Shown: positions 26,601 to 35,600 of the stretch, one piece after another
Position numbering within the stretch: the first letter of the stretch is position 1
Layout of the letters: every line of letters starts with the position of its first letter
Source: Agapetus fuscipes
Taxonomy: Eukaryota; Arthropoda; Insecta; Trichoptera; Glossosomatidae
Assembly (NCBI GenBank): GCA_951799405.1
Contig: OX637361.1
Coordinates: forward strand, 12,932,170-12,996,169
DNA: 64,000 nucleotides
Direction of reading: 5' to 3'
Notes under the pieces: generated by a model
The model's database searches: none
What the model was told of the DNA's origin: nothing
What the model saw: the letters and a program-made list of their open reading frames with translations, nothing else
Position numbers and translations under genes: made by a program

Positions 26601-29600
26601 ATTATCTCCGTCCTCTCTCATATATGTAAATAGTTGGATAATTGTTAATTTTACTTCTTTTGGGCGCCGTTTAGTGTCTCCAGGCATCCCAAGGGCGCCC
26701 ATCCTTTGCTTGCTTCCTGGAAAACATGTAACTCTTCAACCTCTTCTTGAAGCGCTCTTCACTGGTCTCCATCCTCAGCTTTAGAGGTAGCTGGTTCTAT
26801 CACAACAGTTCTGCTGAGCCAAAAGCGTTCTGCTCCGTCGAGGTGGCATTTTCAGCCTGTTGATAGCATCACCTCTCGCTGAGCGCAGGGTGCACCGCTT
26901 ACCAACAATCTCCTCAACCTCACACAGTTCAGTCAAATAATACGGGGCCGCTCCTCTGAGAGAGTTGAATACCACAAGGCACACTTTATACTCCACTCTC
27001 TCCGGGACACGCAGCCAGTGAAGACGCTGCAATAGAGGAGTGGCATGATCAGTTTTATGTCCTCCAAAAATATTTTTTTCTGCGTTTCGTTCTGCCTTTA
27101 CGTTTGCAGTCCTGGAGTAATACGTGTCTCCCCTTCACGTCCACGGTCATGGAGTATTACGTATGTGTGTGTTGTGTTGCAGCTACATCCTGTCCTTGGC
27201 GCTGGCCGACCTGCTGGTGATCACCACGTGTCTCCCCTTCACGTCCACGGTCTACACGGTGGAGTCCTGGCCCTGGGGAGACACTCTCTGCAGGCTGTCG
27301 GAGACCATCAAGGACGTCTCCATAGGCGTGTCCGTGTTCACGCTCACGGCGCTCTCGGCTGACAGGTTCTTCGCCATCGTGGACCCGCTCAAGAGGTGGC
27401 ACGCCAATGGTGAGAGCAACGCCTTTTTGTTTTAAAGAAGTCCTGTGCTCCCTAGATTTCAGAATCTCTAGCGGTGCTATTCTTAGACATTTTGGTCGTC
27501 TGTTGAGCCCACGCTTTGACAAACTAATGATACCTGGGCTGGAAGTCTCATCAACACGGTCATTCTTACCAACCGAATTTTGGTAAATTTGTATAAAGAC
27601 AAATCAGCTGTTCACTTGCGGCCATCTTGGATTGACAGTTCTTCATACAATTGCATCATTAGTTTGTCAAAGCGTGGGCTCAATGCGCAACTTAAGTATA
27701 AATATATTTTATGTGCTCCGTCGGGATTCGAACCCATAACCTTGCATTTACGAGTCAGAAGGGTGAACCACTAGACAACTGACCAGTCGGTCCATCAGCT
27801 TAAGGTCCATCCGGCCTTACATCAACTGGCCTTGCTTGAGAATGGACGCTTTCTACAGAAGTGTTATTTGAGAGCATATTTGAAAATATAAATGATACAT
27901 TTTTTGTGCTCCGGCCATAACCTTCCATTTACGAGTCAGAAGTGTTCACCATTAGACTGCGGACCGGTTCTTCGTCTCCCTTTACCTTAGGACACAGAAC
28001 GAGCTGCCGAGCATAACTGACCACGTGGCTGCTGGGCTGGAAGTCTCATCACCACGGTAATTCTTACCTACCGAATATCGGTAATATTAGTATGAAGACC
28101 TGTCAATCCAAGATGCCCGCAAGTGAACAGCTGATTAGCCTTCATACCAATACAACCGATATTCGGTAGGTAAGAATTACCGTGGTGATGAGACTTCCAG
28201 CCCAGCACCAAGCACAGATCATGTGGAGCACGGGTGAGCTTTACATGTGTGCGGTATTATGTCAGGGTGTGTGTTATTATTGTAACACAATCTTTCTTTG
28301 AAATGTTAACAGAAACTTTTCATTGTCTCTTTATATTTTTTTATCAGTCAGTGTTTATCACAGCTATAAAATAATAATACAAGGCCTATTTATTTGTTGA
28401 GCGCTGTTTTTGTGCGAGTCACAATATAAAGAGACAATGGAAAGTTTCTGTTTACAATTCAAAGAAAGACATGCATTACAATAATAACACACACCCTGAC
28501 TTATATAATACCGCACACATGTAAAGCTCACCCGTGCTCCACATGATCTGTGCTTGGTGCTGGGCTGGAAGTCTCATCACCACGGTAATTCTTACCTATT
28601 ATACCTTTACCTAATTATACCTATTGAATATCGCTAATATTTGTATGAAGACTAATCAGATGTTCATTTGCGGCCATCTTGGATTGACAGGTCTTCATAC
28701 AAATATTACCGATATTCAATAGGTATAATTAGGTAAAGGTATAATAGGTAAGAATTACCGTGGTGATGAAACGATCCGCCGCACATGCGGGCGTAGCATT
28801 GCTTTGAGGCGTACTACAACGTGGGCTTTTGTTAATTTTCTCGTGAATTTGAGAGAAAATCCAAAAATGCGAGATGCGGGGATTTGCGAGGACAATAAAG
28901 AGACCCGACCAAACATAAATATTGATTTATTAATTCTGAATAGCAAACAAACAAAGCCTTATATAATGAGAGCGCAGGGGCGACATTGTTAAATCACAAT
29001 TACGAGAGCTTAGTTTGGGAAACAGTTTATATTCTTTTATTTAGTTCACGCTCCCCGGAGCCATCTACACCTCGTAGGCCTTTTCGAATAATTCATTATT
29101 TTGGAAGCAAACAACTGAAAAACACTTTTTTACAATGCGTAATGGGCTATTGTGAATTTCCCTGTTAAGTGTCTAATCTAATATGATGTATAATCTAAAT
29201 TGAAAGATATAGATTCATACATTTCTAGAATTTATGGAAAGTTTGCTGGCTGATCAAAAAAAAATTTAAAACAAATACCGTTACCATGGTGATTTCATGG
29301 CTTCTATGGTGATATGTACATAGATTGAAGACGGAGTAGAGACACGTTGCTTACATAGAAAATGACTCAAACATTTAATATGTCGTGAGCGAGACCGCAC
29401 TATAAACAATGTATGGCGTCAAAGACGGTGCATCATGTCGATTGGAACTTTATATTCCGTGATCTGTGATTGGAACTAAATCACATTCATAGGCACTAAT
29501 TGAATTACTACCTCTATTCATGTCGTTATAAATCCGTGACGTCACGTGTCGCGATAGTTGATATAGTTAACTGTTTAGTGAGAGGTGATGAATGAGATGT

Positions 29601-32600
29601 GAGTTAGGCGACAATACACCTGATGAGCCACGTGTCGCAACATAACCTCATCAGGTGCCAACTACACAGCTCCCGCGCGAGGGGAGAGTACCTAGAGGAG
29701 GGGAAAAGTTGAACGGATCAAACAATCAAAAAGTTATTGTTCGTTTGGAAATTTAATTATTTTCGTTTCAATTTTAAACTGACGGGAGGGCACCATCGCC
29801 GTTACGAGCGACCCCTGTACTCATTGGATTAAGCAAAAAGCTAATTTCATGAAGTCGAAAACTCTAATCTAAACGGGGATATTCTGATGGTGGAATATTG
29901 TAAAGCAATTAATGTGAAAATATATTATTATGCTCGTATCACATTTCAACAAATTGTGGCGGGTTTATTATTCACGGTAAGGCTGTTTTGAACTGAGCTC
30001 TCTCTACGTTTTCTCGATATTGAAAATTAGCTTTTAAAACTGTTGCCTTTGTACGGAGATAATTTATTACTTCAAAATTGCTGCTGAGACATTTGTTACA
30101 ATCACATATCTACTTTTTTTTGTATGTGCGATATTAGTTGAATTTTTAGTGATTAATATTGAGTAGTCCCCGTTGTTACAGCTGCCCCGTATTGTCTGCC
30201 CCTAGTTATAACATTGAGTAGTCCCGCTGTTACAGCTGCCCCGTATTGTCTGCCCCTAGTTATAACATTGAGTAGTCCCGCTGTTACAGCTGCCCCGTAT
30301 TGTCTGCCCCTAGTTATACAAAAAATATTTATTACAAGTAAAAACAAATTGTTTTAATTCTCCTTTATATTTGATATTGTTTTAAATGTATAGCGGGTTT
30401 ATGAACACTCGCAGCTGAAATAGGAGGCACCGGGACAGTTGGGATTTCGGTGACTTAGTGCTTGCACAATTTGAATGGAATTATGTCTAGTCGGTGTATC
30501 CAGGTAGTCATGGATTACAACTTGTCCAGGTATTGTGTAAGATCCGGGAGACCCTCCTTCAATCCCTTCCTCTTCCTTGTGTCCTGTACGACGACGTATG
30601 GCTTGGTAGAGTTGTCGGTTGGGTTGCCGGGCAGGATCTGCCAGTGATCGAACACGCACTGGGGGAAGGCCTGGCCACCAGTGTTGGAGCGCAGGTCGGC
30701 GGTGAAGCCGAAGGACTCGTTCACGGGCAGGTAGGCCTTGACCACGAACATGGGCGTGCCAGCCACTTGCATCTCCTCAAAGACGTGCCCACGACGACGA
30801 TTGAGCACACCATAGATGCCTCCCACAGCCACTTCGGGACACTGAATCTCGCACTGGTACACGGGCTCCATAAGCCTGGGCTGTGCAGTGATAAGGCAAG
30901 CGTACAGACAACGCCTCGTGGTCGTATTGTCTTCTGCCCCGTATTGTCTTTCCCTAGTTATAATATTGAGTAGTCCCGCTGTTACAGCTGCCCCGTATTG
31001 TCTGCCCCTAGTTATAATATTGAGTAGTCCCGTTGTTACAGCTGCCTCGTATTGTCTTTCCCTAGTTATAATATTAAGTAGTCCCGCTGTTACAGCTGCC
31101 CCGTATTGTCTGCACCTAGTTATAATATTGAGTAGTCCCGCTGTTACAGCTGCTCCGTATTGTCTGTCCCTAGTTATAATATTGAATAGTCCCGCTGTTA
31201 CAGCTGCCCCGTATTGTTTTTCCCTAGTTATAATATTGAGTAGTCCCGCTGTTACAGCTGCCCCGTATTGTCTGCACCTAGTTATAATATTGAGTAGTCC
31301 CGTATAATATTGAGCAGTCCCGCTGTTACAGCTGCTCCGTATTGTCTGTCCCTAGTTATAATATTGAATAGTCCCGCTGTTACAGCTGCCCCGTATTGTC
31401 TTTCCCTAGTTATAATATTGAGTAGTGCCGCTGTTACAGCTGCCCCGTATTGTCTTCCCCTAGTTATAATATTGAGTAGTCCCGCATAATATTGAGTAGT
31501 CCCGCTGTTACAGCTGCCCCGTATTGTCTTCCCCTAGTTCTAATATTGAGTAGTCCCGCATAATATTGAGTAGTCCCGCTGTTACAGCTGCCCCGTATTG
31601 TCTGCCCTAGGTGGCGGAGCGGGCGCCACGCGCGTGACGGTGCTGGCCGCCGCGCTCATCTGGTTGCTGGCGCTGCTGTGCGCGGCTCCTGCGGCTGCTG
31701 GCTCACACGTCAAGGTCTTCAGGGTCAACCCCACCACTCAGGTAACACCCTATATAGTACTCGTATATACTAATGCTGAACAAATAAAACCTGACTACAT
31801 CTTTTTGCTAGCTTCAAGGTTTGTGTGTGTTTTTTTTTTGTAAGATCGTACCTTCCTATCCACAATTTAATCGTAAAGAACCAAATGCGGCAATCTTTGA
31901 TTTTTTTTTAAATGAGAACATAAATAGATGCTAACACAAAAAATAGCGTTCTCTGCGTGTTCTATATATTTATCCCATTGTCGAACAAATTCTCAGAAGC
32001 CGACTTTGGTTTTACGCGACTCATATTTAACACACTTGCTCTCGCGCTGTTGTACTACCAGTGTACTTTCTCCTTCCAGTTCGAGGCGTGCTACCCCTTC
32101 CCCGAGCAGTGGGGCAAGGAGTACGCGCGCCTCATCGTGCTGTCGCGCTTCCTGCTGTACTACGCGTTGCCGCTCACGGTGATCGGCGTGTTCTACGCGC
32201 TCATGGCGCGCCACCTCGTGCTCAGCGTCAAGAACATCCCGGGCGAGCTGCAGCTGGCACAAAGGCAGGTAAACCAGCATCACTACCTCTCTAACTACAC
32301 CTAATGGAGGAGGACTGCTACCAAGCAGTCTTGGCACCAGTCTTGGCAGCAGTCTAAGCACCAGCTTGGCCACCCTTCTACTCCAAACTCCCTATAATCC
32401 TGGCCATAAGCGTGCTGTTAATGGTTGGGCGATGCCATCTGATTTTTTTATGAAAACACACAGGTATAATGCATGCTATGCTTATCAATATCCAGAAAAC
32501 AGAAAGGGCTTATTTCAAAACAGCCTATGAGCCCGTTTCCACTTGTCGGGTGTCGGATCCGTATATCAATCGGAGGTTCCTGTGGCAGAACATTATGTAT

Positions 32601-35600
32601 GGAGCTATTCACACTTGTCGGAAACCGACTTTGTCCGAAATGTTCTGCAACTGGAACCTCCGATGAATGTACAGATCCGACACCCGACAAATGGGATCGG
32701 GCTCACTGTTGCGGACGCAGCGACCTTCGATTATTTGTGTTTAGTAATTGAAGGTGCTTCTTAGGAAGCTTCAACCAATTGGAATGCGATTATTGAAACG
32801 ACCTCAGTATGTGTAATATGACATGTGAGCCGTTAATAAAGAAACACTGCATTTTCAGGGTCTGCTTTCGCAAATACCGGAGAAGCTGTGTAATATTTGC
32901 TAATAATAATGGATAAAATTGTAGATTTGTCCCGATTGGATCGACACTCTCTAGCCCCATCTCTATTTTTCGTCCTCATCCCTATATTTGTAAAATAACG
33001 TTATCTATTGTTTTGTGGGATATAATTAGACGTCTGTTTTATGAATAAAGCACTTGTTCTCCTACTTCCGGCTTGTTACTACTACTCTCCGCTTTCTTCT
33101 AAACTTCGATCTGCTACTCTTCCGGACCATCTCTTCACTTCTCCGATACAACAACGACCCGCCGCTTTGCCCCCTGACATCGAGTTGTAGAATTCTTGGA
33201 AAGGCAGCTGCCTTAGGTACAACCAGCTGACCGAGGAGCAGTGACGAGAAGTCGGATCCAGTCCACCCGCGCCTGTAGAGCGTCAGCTACACAGTCAGTC
33301 AGTTACCGTGAATAATAAAGCCGACACAATTTGTTCAAATGTGATACGAGCATAATATATTTTCACATTAATTGCTTTACAATATTCAGCAATCAGAATA
33401 TCCTCATTTAGATGTTTCCGAGTTCTTTACTTTCTGCTTTTGTTTTTTCTTGAATTTCCAAAATTGTAACATTACATGAACACACATAAAGTATGAACTG
33501 CCGCGAGCCTTTCTACGTCACTCGTGTGAGTAGTTGAAGAGTAGCTGGAACTCCCGAGCAGGCTGCCTTCCAATATCAAATGACGCAACTTTACGCAGAC
33601 TTGGATGTACTTATTTCCGCTACATTTGATATTTCACATAAAGGTGGTTACGCCTACAGCCCGCTTAGCATAAAAAACTTTTCTTCGTCGGAACTTTCGT
33701 ATTTTTATTAGCCTATGTTTGTACTTCCTGTAACGATTTTTATGCAGGAAAAGTCTTCATTTCTAATAAATCAGAAATGAAGACGTTTTGCGGGAGAGTT
33801 GTTTTCCGGTATCTGTTGCCGTGGTCTATGGGAGCTGGAACTTCCGGACGTTTCACCCATGTCTACGATGGGCTTCTTAATAAATCAGAAATGAAGATGT
33901 CTTGCTAGAGTCTAGCAAGACATCTTCATTTCTGATTTATTAAGAAGCCACAGATGTTTTGAGCTTTCATAAAACTCTTGATATGGTCTATACTCTATAC
34001 TATAGGATCTTCACCCATGTCTACGATGGGCTTCTTCAGTGTGAAGTGTGATGATGAAGATGATCTTGATGAAAACTGTGATGAAAGAGTGTGTACACTC
34101 GGAGTTTAAATGTGAAAAATGATGACACTCTGCATAATATGAGTTGTGTTGTGGAGCAGCGACATCTGTTTAGTTCGCATGTGAAACTGTGGGGTATAAC
34201 AGCAAACCATCTTGCTTCATCAAGTACCTGTTTGTCAGTTAAAAAGCGCCATCTATGAATTTCATGAAAATTAAATTCACACTTCACGCTGAAGAAAATC
34301 ATCGTAAACATGGGCGAAGAGTCCGGAAGCTCCAGCTCCCACAGACCACGGCAACAGATCCCGGAAAACATCTCTTCAGCATCATCAGCCGACCGTGCAA
34401 GCCTAAAACTCTTGATTGGATTGATTGAAGGATTGAAGATGTTTTATTTAGGAGAGAACATTAGTCATAATCCAGGAAAAAAAAAACTAATACCAGAATG
34501 AAGGTTTTGTATGTGAAGGTTTATTTTCTGTACCACGTGGCGTTAGCATCTGGGAATATGTCGGTTCTTCTTATTTGTCTGATACCAGAACGAAGGTTTT
34601 GTATTGAAGGTTTCCTTTGGGTAGATTTAAAAAATAAAACTTCCTTGTTACACTTCACAGTGAGTTTTATGTTATTTATTACACGACCGGTTTCGGGATC
34701 GCAGAACATCCCATCCTCAGAGAACATCCGATCCTCAGGTGCAAAATGTAACCTTTAAAATATTCCTTTGGGTACCACATGACGTTAGCATCTGGTAATA
34801 TGTCTGTCCTTCCTCAGGTGCGCGCTCGTCAGAAGGTGGCTGTGATGGTGCTGGCTTTTGTGGTGGTGTTCGCCATCTGCTTCCTGCCTTACCACGTCTT
34901 CATGATATGGTTCTATTACAGGTGAGCCAACAAACTTAACCTCATACATACTCAAAGTATGAGTGGTGTCGCTAGACGTGTAAATAGCCTGGACGACCGA
35001 AGCTAAAAGGAATCACAGCAACTGCAGAAAACAGCAAAGACCGCACTCACCAAAGCACCTGGATGAATCCGGACAACTGACGCTCAAGATTCTTCTGGCC
35101 CGAAATGCAGCTCCTTTTCGCAAATGCATCCTTTTCTGCTTCAACGTGTCGATTACTCTCAGCGATTTTTGTTAATTCAAACTCTATGTTGGCGATGCAA
35201 GGCGATCTCCAAAGTACACAAGATGGCACAAGAAGCACTCTCAGACTTCGTAAAAAACGTGTCAGCTGGGTCACTTCTTATTTTGTACTGGCTGCAGAGT
35301 ATCTCGGTGACAATAATAATTCTTCACCCAGTCGCATAGAGATGCAAGCAATAAAAAATTCCTTCAGCTGCTAATTATTTTAATAAGTACCTATCAGGTG
35401 ATAGTTTTGTTTAATAAGCCACTTTTTGTCCACTGCTGGACATAGGACTCCTCCATATCTCTCCAGACGTCTCTGTCCTGGGTTTTCTGCATCCCAACAA
35501 CTCTTTTTATATCATCTGACCATCGTGTAGTAATAGGTTTCACGTAATATACATTCCAGTCAAAATGATTGTCACCTAATCAAGTGGCATCGGGTTGATT

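Noticed and set aside
30512..30925. Functional eEF2 gene
   Set aside because: Only the last ~135 codons are present. All GTPase domains are absent from the 33 kb upstream on -.
30888..31307. 139-codon repetitive frame on +
   Set aside because: It is the 54-bp array read in one frame. It has no start context and collides with the known exon 3 acceptor.
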